A stretch of 64,000 nt of DNA. Source: Bimastos eiseni. Taxonomy: Eukaryota > Annelida > Clitellata > Crassiclitellata > Lumbricidae. Positions 37,125-50,302 of the stretch are shown in pieces. Location: contig OY365810.1 of assembly GCA_959347315.1 (NCBI GenBank), positions 3,209,686-3,273,685 on the forward strand, read 5' to 3'. Position numbers and translations under genes: made by a program. The notes under the pieces were generated by a model. It was not told the origin of the DNA. It saw only the letters and a program-made list of their open reading frames with translations, and ran no database searches. Positions within the stretch are counted from its first letter, which is position 1; the number at the start of each line of letters is the position of its first letter.

Positions 37125-38920
37125 CTTGATGTCGAAGCTGTATTAAACCTCTTTACAGAATGCACCACGCGCCGACTGAATCAATAAATAAAGTAGGCCT
37201 AATTTGTTACGCATATGAATTCTTTAGTTGTACATCGTTTGTAAATATGTACGTTTATAATCGCTTCTATAATTATGCTCTAATGCTATCTGATAGTCTA
37301 AGATTATAATAGACTTTCTAGACCTATTGCGCCCCTGTCAAAATCAACATTGCATCAATCGAATGAAGGCGAAGTTACTATCCAGATAGAGTAAATAATA
37401 TCTATCTGGATATCTTTACTTCAATAATATTATTTTTGATGTAAAGGTAGGCCCACATAGGTTTAAAAGTGTAGGTCCATGACTTCAGAATGTTTGGGCT
37501 TATATCGCGAGTCATTGTTAAAAAGATTATAAACCTAACAGAATATTATTGTCGTTTGCTCAATAACAGAAATGCATGGTAGTAATATAATTTTCCTATG
37601 CGAACGTATCAATCTCCACAAGACTTCTTGGCGTATTTCAGTAGGTCTATATACAATTTAAGAAAGGAAAGACATGGATTTTTCATTTATATTTATAAAT
37701 TAAAAGAGTTATCATAACTACGGATACTATTTGTCCCAGGATTTGGAATGCTATTCCAGCTGCCATTTACTTGTCATGCAGCATTAACTCTTTTGGAGTC
37801 AAAATGATTTCTCTTATTCTCGACCAAAATAAGGACAATTACCTAGCTATAAATATAAAGATAACCTGTATCAACTAATTCTTTGTTGCATCTATTGTCG
37901 TGCCTTTGCACTTACTAGCTGCAGCTTGTTAGTTAAGACCAGTTAAGTTTTATGTTTATACACCGTTTAATCCACTGTTTAATCCATTGTCTTTTTCCTT
38001 TAACCTTCCACTCCCGGCTATCTCTATTCTATGTAATCTGTCCTACTAAGTGGCCCTAACTTGCGGGACAGTTGGTCCATAAGTGAGTCTCCTTATCTCA
38101 GCTTCCTTGCTCACTTCATAACTACTTCTCTCCTTTCTCAAATAGAATTGACTTATTTACTATTTTGTTGTGGGTTCGTTGTAAATTGTAGAATAATACT
38201 GATCAGCCAAATAAATTTTATTGATTTTATTTATTGATATTTTGTATTGGAATTATGATTTTTTAATGTTGTGTTTTGCATGGAACGTGAAACAAACACA
38301 TTATTAGCCTCTATAAAACTAATGTTCACTGCCTGTAGCCTAGCAATTTGCGGTTTGACATTTGATTTTCCTAATAAGCAAATTAATTTTCTCAAAATAA
38401 CTATCACGAGCGATAATGGAAATCTTACCTCGTTAGACAAGTGTGTGTGACTATGATGCATTCAAATATTGGAGTTAAAGTGAGTTCTTGCGTAATTGGT
38501 TTGCGAACTGAAAGCCGCTAAAACAATAGTCAGCCTTTTATGCATTCATAGTCACCAGTGATAAATGGACTCTGCCTGTGCGTTACTTGGGCTTGTCATA
38601 GTAACCAGGTGAAAAACTGAGAACAGAAACTCAGATCATTCTTCTTCATCCTACTGTTGCACATGTAAAGAGACATGTGTCCTCATTATGTTTATATATC
38701 TTTGTTTGCCTCATTGTATCTGCTTAGGTCGGTCTGCTGTCCGTCGGACCATGTGTTTGCGTGTCTGTTGTTAATAAACGTCAATCATCCTGCTCCTAAC
38801 ACGTAAAATTTAGACCTATAGCTCTAGTGCGTTCTTAAGCTCAAGTGCTTATGGCTCAAGTGCTTATAGCTCAAGTACGTTCTTGAATGCATGCAATCCA
38901 TGCATGAGTACAGTATACTG
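36250..38920. other. No gene recognised apart from the Ig-receptor start exon
   Basis: Beyond the signal-peptide exon at 37088-37124, I find no exon or element with recognisable ends in this AT-rich stretch. Confidence 0.5.
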
Positions 38921-39289
38921 CTAGACATAATAAAGCAGTCGACCTTTCGTCAACAGAAATTTATGACAGTCTCTTGTTTAAGGACAACTTTGAATCTCAA
39001 AGTCTGAAAAGAATGTGATGAGCTAATAAAATTCGAAAATAATTAAAAATTTAGGAGGGCCAAGGTCACATGGTGACTATGCGTTTCGTCAGACTTATAT
39101 TATCCAAACATATATTGAATTGAATTAACCAGTATTGAATTGACTGCTGTGATCGTCATTCACTTGAAGTGACAGATTTATATCTGGTTGTGGAGGGAGA
39201 TGTTGAATCCTTAACAGTCCTCCTTGCGTGGCCAGACGACATTTCAAGCGTAACTCCGCATTAGCCAACAGCGTAGATACGCAAAATAA

Positions 39290-39385
39290 GCATGAGCTAT
39301 CAATAATATTGATAGCTTATGCTAATCAGGTCAGAGTCGACTTTTGTAGACAATTACTGTTTACAAAAGTCGACTCTGATTTTTT
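39290..39385. other. Two adjacent palindromes
   Basis: AGCTATCAAT / ATTGATAGCT with a 3-base loop is followed within 20 bases by CAGAGTCGACTTTTGTA / TACAAAAGTCGACTCTG, a perfect 17-base stem around a short loop. The right copy of the duplication keeps only one arm of each. Confidence 0.8.
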
Positions 39386-39737
39386 GTTCTTGAGAGGGTT
39401 GCACATCTATCTATATACTTGCATAAGTCACGTGCCTTGTTTGTCGCATCTAAGGAGCGTGATTGGACAGAAGCTGAATCTAGGACGCGTGATTGGACAG
39501 AAGTTGACCAAAATATTTGAAGTTGACCAACATGTTTGCTGCGAAAAAGCGCGTGATTGGAAAGAAGTTGACCTAAATATTTGCAAAAGTCATTGTAAAC
39601 AATGGTTCGATTCTCGATAAAAATTTATTTATTCGCGTCTGTGTGTGAGTGTATATATATACATATATATATGAGTATATATATATTTATATATATATGC
39701 AGTTATAAAAATTAAATTCATCGTATAATGTAAATCG

Positions 39738-41155
39738 GTACGTGACGTTTTGGCGCAGACCGTCACGTGGTAGCGCCGTTTCGCGCGGGACGTTTTGGCG
39801 CAGATCTCTGACACAATCGTCGGGGAGGTACAGTAACAGGCGTGGATGTCATAAAATCGTTTGAGGCTAAATCCAGAGAAAACTGAGTTCATGTGGCTGG
39901 GCACCGAGCACGCACGGCTGAAGATTGACGGTGAGCTGCTCCGTGCATCGTTCCCAAATGGAATTTCCGGTCCGTGGTCCGGGACTTCGGAGTACTGCTG
40001 GACGAGGGCCTGTCATTGGAGGAGCACGTCTCTTCAGGTCATGCTTCTACCATTTACGTCAGATCAGGGTCATACGGCGCCACCTGTTAATGGAAGCCGT
40101 TGCGACTCTGGTGCACTCATTTGTGCTCACACGACTGGATTACTGCAACGCTATCCTCGTCGGTTTGTCAATATACCGTATACGCCAGCTGCAGTCCGTC
40201 CTTGATTGTGCCGCCTGAGTTGTCGCCAGACTTCCAAAGTTGTTGCACATTTCGGCCTATATGAGGGACACGCTACACAGGTTACCAGTGGAGGACAGAA
40301 TCGTCTTCAATATCGACCTCATGGTGCGCCCCGGGTTACATGTGCGACCTGTGTATTCCAGTTGCCAGCCAGTCGTCAGTCAGTCCCTGCGTTCTGCGTC
40401 TCATGGGGACCTGGTTGTTCCGCGCTCTTGTACCGCCTTGCGGGCAGGCCGCGCCTTTTCTTGCGTTGGACCGTTACGTTGAAATGTCTCTGGACTATTG
40501 AAGACGCATTTTTTTCAGAACTGTTAGGTAGCTTCGGTAGGCGCCCTCCTAAGGTTCTTGTAGGGCGCTACATAAATGTTCATATACATACATACAATAA
40601 TATATATATATATTATGTATTATATAAATATATCATATGGCAATCTACACTTAAGGTCGTAAATTATTCCACATGGCAAATCAGGTTAAGTCTCGGAAGC
40701 GTCGGTAGTAGAAGATGGATCGGTTAAAAGAATCATGTTTAACTAGAAGCCGGATCAATGCAAAGGATACTGTTAAACTGGGAGCTGGATTGACGAAAAG
40801 AATCGTGCTTAAATGGAGACCGGATTGATAAAAATAATCATGCTTAAATGGAAGCTGAATTGATGAAAATAATCGTGCTTAAATGGAAGCTGAATTGATG
40901 AAAAATAATGCCGTTTAATTGGAGGCGAGATTGATAAACAGATTGCGACTAAAAGGGTTCCACGACGAGTAAGAATTCTCATATTCATCCCGCTTTTATT
41001 TAAGCATATTTTTTTATATCATTTTAGTTCCCAGTTTAGCCTAATTATTATCGTCGATCACGCTTCGTGTTACACTATATACTGTATACATCAGATATCT
41101 GCGCCAAAACGTCCTGCGCCTAAACGGTTGCGTCAAAACGTCCAGCTCCGAATGT
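39738..41155. mobile_element. TIR/minisatellite element with nested retroelement
   Basis: The left end (to about 39812) reads GGGACGTTTTGGCGCAGATC. The right end (41090-41155) is its inverted copy, GATATCTGCGCCAAAACGTC. After the left end comes a CR1-like fragment (39828-40570), then the unique stretch with TTATTCCACATGGCAAATCA (40663), then an array of about 39-base units around TTAAATGGAAGCTGAATTGA (40730-41000). No transposase is present. Members at 7080-7510 and 29945-30262 share these parts. Confidence 0.75.
39828..40570 (+). pseudogene. CR1-like reverse-transcriptase fragment nested in a TIR element
   Basis: Across frameshifts: LRLNPEKTEFMWLGT, VRDFGVLLDEGLSLEEHVSS, LVHSFVLTRLDYCNAILVG and YRIRQLQSVLDCAA. 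These are the post-palm and thumb motifs of CR1-like RT. Further on the motif order breaks up, with a loose match to the usual C-terminal end. It separates the left terminus from the body of the surrounding element, so it inserted later. Confidence 0.88.
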
Positions 41156-42247
41156 AAGTATATTTGCAATTATTAAAACTAAACGGAAATTTAATGGGTA
41201 TTGGGTATTTTTTGCGCATTTTAGTATTGACCGCTGCGAACTTGCTGTGTAGGTTACGCTGTTCGTCGACCGTTTCGTTTAATTAATGTGTATGTCTATT
41301 TTAGCTGTGCGTCAAGGTGTATAGGCTATAGGAACGATAAAATCAAGTATGACCCGTGATTATTCACGGGTGAAGAGCAAGAACGAACAGTGCCAGTCGC
41401 AGTTGAATCGTCAGCTATAGGCCTAAGATTATCCGACCAATGATTCTTCACGGGTTGACAGCTAGTAATTAATAAGTAGGCCTAATCTGCACCACGAAAT
41501 AATATTATACTTAACAGACGACATAGATTAGCTGAAGCATTCGCTACTACCAAACTTGTTGTTTCTACTGATAACCTTAGCTATTTGAATCGCTGTGTAT
41601 CCGTGGCCAGTACCTGGCATGTCATAACTGAATAAAGTGCCATTTGGTGTGTAGGGATGACGGTATCGTGTTAGCCTTGAATTTGACACAGTTGTCTTAT
41701 GAAAAGGACAACATGTATTTAAAAATCCTGACCATATTATCGACAAAACTGTTTCTATGAGATGTCGATTTCATGTTGACTCATTCACATTTCAACCAGC
41801 AAAAATAAACTCGTAATACACGGAACTCAATACATAATGCAGTTACACGACAGCTCATAGCATTTCAGGTCATGGCTTTTAAGCAAACAAGTGAAGAATT
41901 GATGACAGCCTTTGTTTCAATCGCCATATTTTAATCTGGAACACCTTGTAGCTAATCATTTCTGAATATATTCCTGTTAGAAGCTGTGATACATGTTTTG
42001 TCCTCTGGGTCAAGCCACTACATACATGTATGTCTAAAATTCTAGAGTTGCAGAATTTTGTCTAGAAAAGCGTGATTAAGGTAAGGCCTACTCTGGGATG
42101 GCTGTGTTAACAGAAATGAAAAAAAAGAAACAAGTAGTTGAAAAATAGCACCGCGGATGTAGCAGAAGTTGGCCAACGTCCTATTCAGAAATCTATGGTA
42201 ACATATATAATCATGTTACTTCGACTCGTTGCTGACGGTGACTTAGT

Positions 42248-42535
42248 TTATCCTGTTGATTCAACAACAACATTGGCATATGGAGGAGTAACGGATACCG
42301 CAATAGAGTCATGATCATCAGAGTCACTGTGCTGTAGGTCTTCAACCATCATATTGTCGTGTTGCAGACCTGAATAAACTACAGGCATTGGAGTAGCAAG
42401 TGGATGTTTTAAGTCTGAATAAGTTGTGATCGTGATTGAATTAAATTGATCAACATGACTGTCTTGATCTTCTAATATTGTATCCATGATCAATTCAGGT
42501 GTGAGCTGGTCGACATCAACGTCTGAATAATGGTG
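42248..42535 (-). pseudogene. Duplicated tail exon of the lectin receptor
   Basis: The - strand reads nearly the same as 45620-45910, including TTYSDL, VVYSGL, PPYANV and the stop. The 5' end of the exon, with its splice acceptor, is replaced at 42536 by a 16-base tandem repeat. With no acceptor or upstream transmembrane exon it is most likely a non-functional copy. Confidence 0.8.
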
Positions 42536-42700
42536 CGAGATTAAGTGTCGCGAGATTAAGTGTCCTCGAGGTTAAGTGTCGCGAGATTAAATGCCCTCGA
42601 AGTTAACTGTCACGAGATTAGGTGTCGTCGAGATTAAGTGTCGTTGTTTCGTTGTTCAAGTGCCGCGTGACTAAGTGTCGCGTGATTAAATGTCATGTAA
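42536..42700 (-). repeat. 16-bp tandem repeat
   Basis: Units of GCGAGATTAAGTGTC with variants, abutting the duplicated tail exon. Confidence 0.85.
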
Positions 42701-43244
42701 CCAAAATAACCATTGTCTAGGACACGGGGCGGCCTGGGTCGATTCCGGGACTGTCCTGGCCAATCCGGGGTGTTGACAACACTAGCTAAGCCGGCAACCC
42801 TAGTCAGACAGAGCGAATCTTTCAGAAAAAATCTGTTTTAACTAGTTTAAAATGCACAAATATTATGCGAGCGATGTGAAATCAAGGCTGGCCATGGGGA
42901 CTGCGATTATGGTCAAGTTGACGAAAATATGGAAGAAGTAATCCGTGAGCAATAGGACTAAATTACGACTGATTGGATCTCTGGTGTGGTCAGTAGCACG
43001 TATAGTTGCGAACCTGGACGTTAAAGAAACGGGAGGAAAAACGCATTCAAACGTTTGAAAACAAATGTATTAGAAAGATTATGAAAATTTCTTGGGCGCA
43101 AATGATGGGTATACGAATTGGCAGAGGCCATAAATGAACTATTGCAACACGTCCAGGCACGAAAACTTGCTTCTAACACGTGAAATGTAGCCTACATTTT
43201 GCATGCATACATACAAAATACTGTAAGGCATAATAAAACAGTCG

Positions 43245-45910
43245 ACGGAAATTTATAGCAGATTCTTGCCTAATGCCAGCACTGGAGCTCGAAGTCTGAG
43301 GAGAATTCGATGAGCTACGCTAATAAAATACGAAGATAATTGCAAATCTAAGGAATCAAGGTGGCATGGTGACTATAGGCCTCCTTTTTCGCTAGACTTG
43401 TATTATATATGAGTTGGTGTAATTGAAAAAAAGTAATTAAGCATACATGTATGTAATTGGTTATGTCGTTAGGTCGTAATCCTAACTGACTGTGTACGTG
43501 CTGTGTACGTCGGTTAGCTTGCACAGCGCAGCGTCATTCAAAATAGTCAACCCATAACAAACTGAGAAAACACTGGTGCATGCGCCAATGGATCATGGAG
43601 ACTTCGGAAACAGTGTCTGAATAGTATGGTACTGATAGAACGGGTTAGATAGATTGCTATTTAGAGGCGTTCTTCACGTTAATCTAGGCTAAATGATGTC
43701 GAGTTTTTCAATATTGTTCACCAGAAAGCAGAACGTATAGATATATCACAGGGTCAACATAATGCCACGTTATGAATAGATTGACTTCCACGGGAATTCT
43801 TCACTTAGGCTAGCCTTGGGTTGCTATAATTGTTCTTCCCTTGAGCATTTTTGATGATATCAGCTAGTCTGAGGGCTTTTATTATTAGTAAAGGCATTCA
43901 GTTGGCTTAAGAGGTCAGAACTAGTGGCTTGCCCGATGTACGGTGTGAAGTGTTTTTAGAGCTGGTTGGTCAGAATTGGCTGACCAGGCAGTCTGTATCA
44001 CAGGTCAGGCTTGCTAGAAGATTCAGGCTTGCTAGAGGAACAGTATTCTTGGGACGTGGCTACCCTGAATTGGCTGACCCGTCTGTCTGACTACAACAGT
44101 CGGTATAGAATATCGCCGCACTCTAGACATAGTGTCTGTCTGGCTGGAAACTCTCTGCTCTTGGGGTTGTCGTAAGTTTAATTAAATTGGGTTGGGGAAT
44201 TGGGGAAACTGCCGTACAGATGCATTGGTGAACTCCGCTATTGAACGTAAACGGTAACTGTATCATTCTCTAGATAAAATTATTAACAATTTACATAATC
44301 TTCATTGTAATTATTATTCAGAAGATTCTCATACTGAGTAGCGATTAATTATCAACTTTATATATATACGAACGTATAATCTTGCTTCAAACTTCACATT
44401 GAGGGATTGACCGATGCATCTCTGCAGATGTTTGTTCTTTAAATGACACTTCAAACTTTCTTGTTTACAGGCGTAACTCCGCATTGCCCAACACCAAGTA
44501 GCCTACGCAAACCAATTATTTGCACAGCAAGACACTCCTGAGTACTCTTAGATAACGCCACGCCCTTAATTTAATCAGTGTTGAACTGACTGTTTTGGTT
44601 ATCATTCACTTGAGGTGACAGATTTATAAATGCTTGTGGATGTTGAATCCTAATACGGTCCTCCTTGCGAGGCCAGACGACATTTCAAACTTCGTATACA
44701 AGCGTAACTCCGCATTAGACAACAGTGTAGATGCGCAAAACAAGGATAAGCTATCAAGTGTCTACAAAGGTCGACTCTGACCTTTTGTTCAAACCGAAAC
44801 AGTTGTTGCATGGTGTAAGTGCAACTGCTCATAATTAATAAGCAGACCTAACCTGCACCACGAAATAATACTATACCTATATAACGACATGGATTAGCTG
44901 GAACATTCGTTACAACCAAACTTGTTATTTCTACTGATAACCGTAGATATTGGAATCGCTGTGTATTCGTGGCCAGAAACCTGGCATGTCATATCTGAAT
45001 AAAGTGCCATTTGGTGTGTAGAGATGACGGTATCGTGTTAGCCTTGAATTTGACACAGTTGTCTTATGAAGAAGAAAACATGTATTTATACATCCTGACC
45101 ATTATTATCGACAAAACTGTTTCTATGAGATGTCGATTAATTTTCGTCTTGACTCATTAACATTTTAAACAGCAGAAATAAACTCGTAATACACGGAACT
45201 CAACCATAATGCAGTTACACGACAGCTCATAGCATTTCAGGTCATGGCTTTCAAGCAAACAAGTGAAGAATTGATGACAGCCTTTGTTTTAATCGCCATA
45301 TTTTAATCTGGAACACCTTGTAGCTAATCATTTCTGAATATATTCCTGTTAGAAGCTGTGATACATGTTTTGTCCTCTGGGTCAAGCCACTACATACATG
45401 TATGTCTAAAATTCTAGAGTTGCAGAATTTTGTCTAGAAAAGCGTGATTAAGGTAAGGCCTACTCTGGGATTGCTGTGCTAACAGAAATGACAGAGAAGA
45501 AACAAGTAGTTGAAGGATAGCACCGCGGATGTAGCAGAAGTTGGCCAACATCCTATTCAGAAATCTATGGTAACATATATAACCATGTTACTTCGACTAG
45601 TTGCTGACGGCCACTTAGTTTATCCAGTCGATTCAACAACAACATTGGCATATGGAGGAGTAACGGATACCGCAATAGAGTCATGATCCTCAGTGTCACT
45701 GTGTTGTAGGTCTTCAACCATCATATTGTCGTTTTGCAGACCTGAATAAACTACAGGCATTGGAGTAGCAAGTGGATGTTTTAAGTCTGAATAAGTTGTG
45801 ATCGTGATTGAATTAAATTGATCAACATGACTGTCTTGATCTTCTAAAATTGTATCCGTGATCACTTCAGGTGTGAGCTGGTCGACATCAACGTCTGAAT
45901 AATGGTGCAC
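43245..45910. repeat. Segmental duplication, right copy
   Basis: Counterpart of 38930-42535 without the TIR element. It includes the intact last exon of the lectin receptor. The stretch 43450-44560 has no counterpart and no recognisable gene. Confidence 0.8.
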
Positions 45911-48900
45911 AGACGAACAACTATTGCTGGCGTGGTCTGCCTGACGCCCTAAATAGAAATGCAGTCAAATTAATTATTGCTCAAACCGAAACAGTTGTTG
46001 CATGATCTAGGTGAAGCTGCTGTGCAGTAGAAAATGTAAGCAGGTCATTGAATGTTGGCTAAGTCATCGTTGGGCCGAAGTAACGACCTTTGGTTATTAT
46101 TATTATTGCTCAGCAAATAATTACTTGTCCTTAGCTCATAGATAACTTGTCTTTTTGGTCGCCGATAGAATAGCAAAATAATTGCATTAACATTCAAAAA
46201 TATTCACAATGAATACTTATTAGACTGCCTTTACGCTGCTTTACGTTAATACGTCACAAGCTAAACAAAGCAAGACCGCAACGATATCCAGTCATCAATT
46301 TTCATAGTTTTCAGAATATCACAATATTTTGTTTACAACATAGAAAATCAATCACGTAATTATTTCTGCCGGTAAAAATATATGCAAATAAGTAGCCACA
46401 AATGTGAATGTAATTGTTAAGAAACATTTAAACTAGAAATAAAAAGCCACCTCTAAATTGTCCTCACATCACTGCTGATAACCTAAAACCGAGAAATTTA
46501 CAATACAAAGCGATTTGTTAAAATTATGGTGAAGCTTAAAGTTGCAGCAGATCATAATAACTCTGAGGTAAATGTTCTCACTTTGTTTTCTTTTTCTCCA
46601 AAAGATCCCCACCGAGACAAGTATACCAACAGGCAAAACTATGCCAGCTGGCCAGCCAGTAAGAAGCCATTTCGGATAAATACCTGTAAAACAGTTTTTT
46701 ATATAAAAATACTTTATGTTGTGACCCGTGAAGTTACCACTGCACTGGTTCGGATGGCCACCAGTGATTGTAAATGCTTTACATATATTCTACCACGCTC
46801 AACAACCATCTTCTTCTATTGCGTATGCTGATATATCTTATAACATTATCCCCGAATAAATTTCTTGAAAGTCCAATGAAAGCAACTTTTTCACAGACTA
46901 ATTATCGCTCATAAAATAAAAAAAACGATTCATTGAATGGTCACAAAATATGCTGCACGCATGGATATCTGGCAAGCCTAGTTGTGAGTGCAGACCAATT
47001 TAGGTGGAAATAAACTGTCCTGATACATGGGGTATAGACACATGTATAGAAACAAGTATGCAGATATGAAGCGCACGTACACACATGTTCATATACTTAG
47101 ATGTATTTATGAATAACATGTAATATAATAATAAAAAATTGATTAAAGTACCGGTAATAATTATGCAAATGGCAATACATAATGTAAGACAAATACGCAT
47201 TAAAACAATTCTGTGACAGGTATAATTTTTATTACCCTGGTCGGAGGATGTGCTGTTAGCGCTTCCAGTAGTAGTCAAGTCATTGCAATTCTTGTTTGGT
47301 TCTGGGATCCATCTTCCATCAACGCATTCCAACAGCCAATTGGTTTCAGCAAAGTTTAAACAGGCCACACGTATACCGTTGCCATTCTTTGTGACAAATG
47401 AATTTGCAGACGGAATGTATTCTGGACATCGATGGTAAACTATGACGCAAGACAATTATCTGTTTAAGCAATTATTTTAAATAGATTGATATAATGTAAT
47501 GTAATGTAGTTTAATTTTTTGCGTAAATCTCCTAGATTTTTCAGCGCGCCACAGAATCTACGCAAGGGTGACTAGCTTAGCCCAGAAGTGAAAGTTCAAA
47601 CCAAAGCTGCTATAGCCATATTTTTTTCGAACAGGTGTAAAAATGCGGGGAGGTCAAGTCCTGAGGAGACAGCATGGTGCTATGGTGGCAATCGTTGACG
47701 AGTGTGGTTGTATGTTGGCATATCAGTAGAATCGTGATAGGATCAGAGCAGTCCTCGGGCAATTGGGCGCCATAGGCAGCCATTTATAAGAGCGCCCCAT
47801 TTCTGTTGCATGAACAGTTATACATGTATGTGAGAAATATGGGGTCAAGTAGTCCTACACACTGCAAGGCACATAAAAATGCGTTTTTTCAAAAAACACA
47901 AGGACATAGCTCCGATTAAAATTAATCTTATTTTATGCGCAATGTAGCAATGAGAGCGGAATTCAAATAAGAAAAATTATATAAGAATTAAAAATATTAG
48001 AATGAATACAGTTGCGTGAGTATGGCAAATAGCAATTGGCAAAATTATGTTTTATCATTCTAAAAAAAATTGTTATTTCTATTTTATAATTTTTGATTTA
48101 CATAACACTATATTTCACGAAGTAAAGTGTCAGAAGATTGAATATTGTTGATGGAACTGGAATTAACTCACAACAATTTTGAATAACTAATTTAATAATT
48201 GTTTTTTTTCAATTATCCAAGACATTTTATTCCTGAAAAAATTGTTATAAAATATGGCGCCCATAAAATTTTTGCGCCCTAGGCGGCTGCCTATGTAGCT
48301 TTTACCAGGAGACGGCTCTCGATAGGATAGAATTGCTTGAAGCATCGGCGAATGCATACGTCCGATGGTGCGAAGAGTTCGGATTTCTCGTATCAGTCTT
48401 GAGTGAAAAGTAGCACAAGACAGTGCAAGTCTAGATAACCCGACCGTGTCCACGTCCGCTGAATTGATCTCCATAATTCTTGAATTACAATATCAACTCT
48501 ACATGTATGTTAGGTTCTGTTCTCTTAGTCTTTTATGCATGACATTGATAAGATTAAACACAAACACACACACACACATACACACAGCTTATCAAGTGGT
48601 AGAAAAACCTATTTGGGATTTTTCGAAATTGAGACTGCTCTCTTCCATGGGCAAAAATAATTCACTAAATATGCAATAAATATGCTTGATGATCACCGTT
48701 CAGTATTCTAGATGTTTGATTGAATGCCTATTTTAGTAATAAAATAGGCCTGCTTATATACATGTTATATGAATTTATTTACAATGCTTACTGCATATAG
48801 TTTAGCATGTGACATGCGTGTTTTGATAAAAATTGAATAGCTAAAATTAATTTTATATACTTAACCTTCATATTTGATAAGGAAGGGTGTGGCATCGTCT

Positions 48901-50302
48901 CCATAGTTTCTTAGATTCGTAAACGATACATCCACTTCCATAGCTGTTGAAATATCAATCGGTAGGATTTTCTGCCTCGTATCTCCACCGCATGCTTGGA
49001 ATCTCGAAATTTCGCTAAGGTTGTTGTGTAATTCGAATGTCGCATAGTAACGACAAGCAGTGTTTTGATCAGGTGATATTTTGCTTTGCTGCAGTCCGAA
49101 GTCGAGCATACTAAAGCGAATAGATTGATATCGGTTGAGCCTAAATTTCCAAGGGCACATGGATGAACCTTTCTTTGTGTCGGCAGTCACAATGCTCGAT
49201 AGATGTCCCGCAGCTGTTGATACGGTTAAGGACTTGTTTGTGCATGGTTCACCAGGAGCGGAATAAACTTCAATTGACAATAGAAAACAGCTATAGCTCA
49301 ATTTGAGAGTTATTTCGTAAAATAATTACACACTGTGCACATTTTTATTGTTCGACTCGTTGTGTCTAAGGCATCTATTTTTCATATTAACTGCATATTC
49401 ACACCCATGTTATTGATGTGCGTCTAGGTTGACTTGATAGAAACAAAACGTTTTTTGCACGAAATAGTGACTCATGATATCGTATTTAAAAATTGAAATA
49501 GCTTTATCGAGCAATGACAGTGCCATTTAAATAGACAATATTCGCCTTGGTCAGTTTGACACACGTGCAGTTGGAAAGAAGCAACTAATTATTTAACAGA
49601 CAGTTCAAATTTTTTACGTGCAATACAATAACTTACTGCATCTTACAAAAGTGTTGGACTACAAAAAGCTTTTGTAGCAACATACTCAACATCGAAACTA
49701 GAAAATACCCTTTATTTGAGCTATTTTCAGCTCACCGTATTCGCATTTATACGATATTGCTAGATGCAAGTTCCGTTGGTCCTTGCATGACAGGCCAGTG
49801 AGCTCAGAAAGGTCTTTGTTGGGTATCTCACCCTTGCAATCTAGCCTTCCTCCACAATTTCGATCAAAATACTTGGTGACGTCTAAGGAACATTTGCCAT
49901 CGACAGTTGTACCATTTGCACATCGACCGCTGTTGAATCCTTTCCCGTAGATGGCTCTACCTACTACAATGACCTCGTCTTCGGAACAGTTGGCTCTGAA
50001 CGTTTCCCACACACACACTTCTTCATGAACACCTGCATAAAATATTTTAGACATGCACACAATAAAAAATATTGACTTTTTCGATGCACTTTTTCTATTA
50101 TTAATAAATGAATTTATTAATCTGTTTAGAAACGTTGTGAGTTTTTGAGATATCTGCCACTTATAATAGTAAAATCGACATATCCTTGGAATGTAACACA
50201 CATTGCTCTCCCCTTGTCCTGTCTCTATGTTGATATGATACGCTTACCTTGTGTAAGTACAGGCCAAAATGCAAAGAAAACAAACAAATTGTGGATCAAC
50301 AT
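45620..50302 (-). CDS. SUEL lectin-CUB-sushi transmembrane receptor with ITIM-like tail
   Basis: Six exons, every junction in phase 1, give 462 residues from start to stop: 50302-50248, 50032-49736, 49267-48866, 47439-47236, 46683-46582, 45948-45620. Residues 1-18 are a signal peptide (MLIHNLFVFFAFWPVLTQ). Residues 19-117 are a SUEL/galactose-binding lectin domain (VCVWETF, VGRAIYGKG, C-spacing to LAISYKCEYG). Residues 118-251 are CUB-like (CPWKFRLNRYQSIRFSML, PFLIKYEG). Residues 252-319 are sushi-like (RCPEYIPSANSF, ECVDGRWIPEPNKNC). Residues 325-348 form the transmembrane helix, with RKRK at 349-352. The tail has Y370 (YSDV), Y406 (TTYSDL), Y421 (VVYSGL, a true ITIM) and Y453 (PPYANV, a Grb2-SH2 type site). 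It is probably a surface glycan-recognition receptor signalling through SH2 proteins. Expression and ligand are not known. Confidence 0.85.
47640..48440 (-). mobile_element. CR1-like 3' end interrupted by a GGCGCC-type DNA element
   Basis: 47640-47750 and 48320-48440 together resemble the 3' end at 34740-34900 (GAGACAGCATGGTGCTATGG; TTGAGTGAAAAGTAGCACA). Between them, about 47760-48310, is a hAT-like insert whose ends carry GGGCGCCATAGGCAGCC and GGCGGCTGCCTATG. It lies in an intron of the lectin receptor. Confidence 0.55.

Larger units (their letters stand above)
38930..42535. repeat. Segmental duplication, left copy
   Basis: 38930-39300 matches 43245-43450 plus 44560-44780, and 41465-42535 matches 44835-45910 closely (for example CGTAATACACGGAACTCAA, GTAGCAGAAGTTGGCCAAC). 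The left copy is interrupted by a mobile element at 39738-41155. The duplicated unit includes the last exon of the lectin receptor. Confidence 0.85.
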
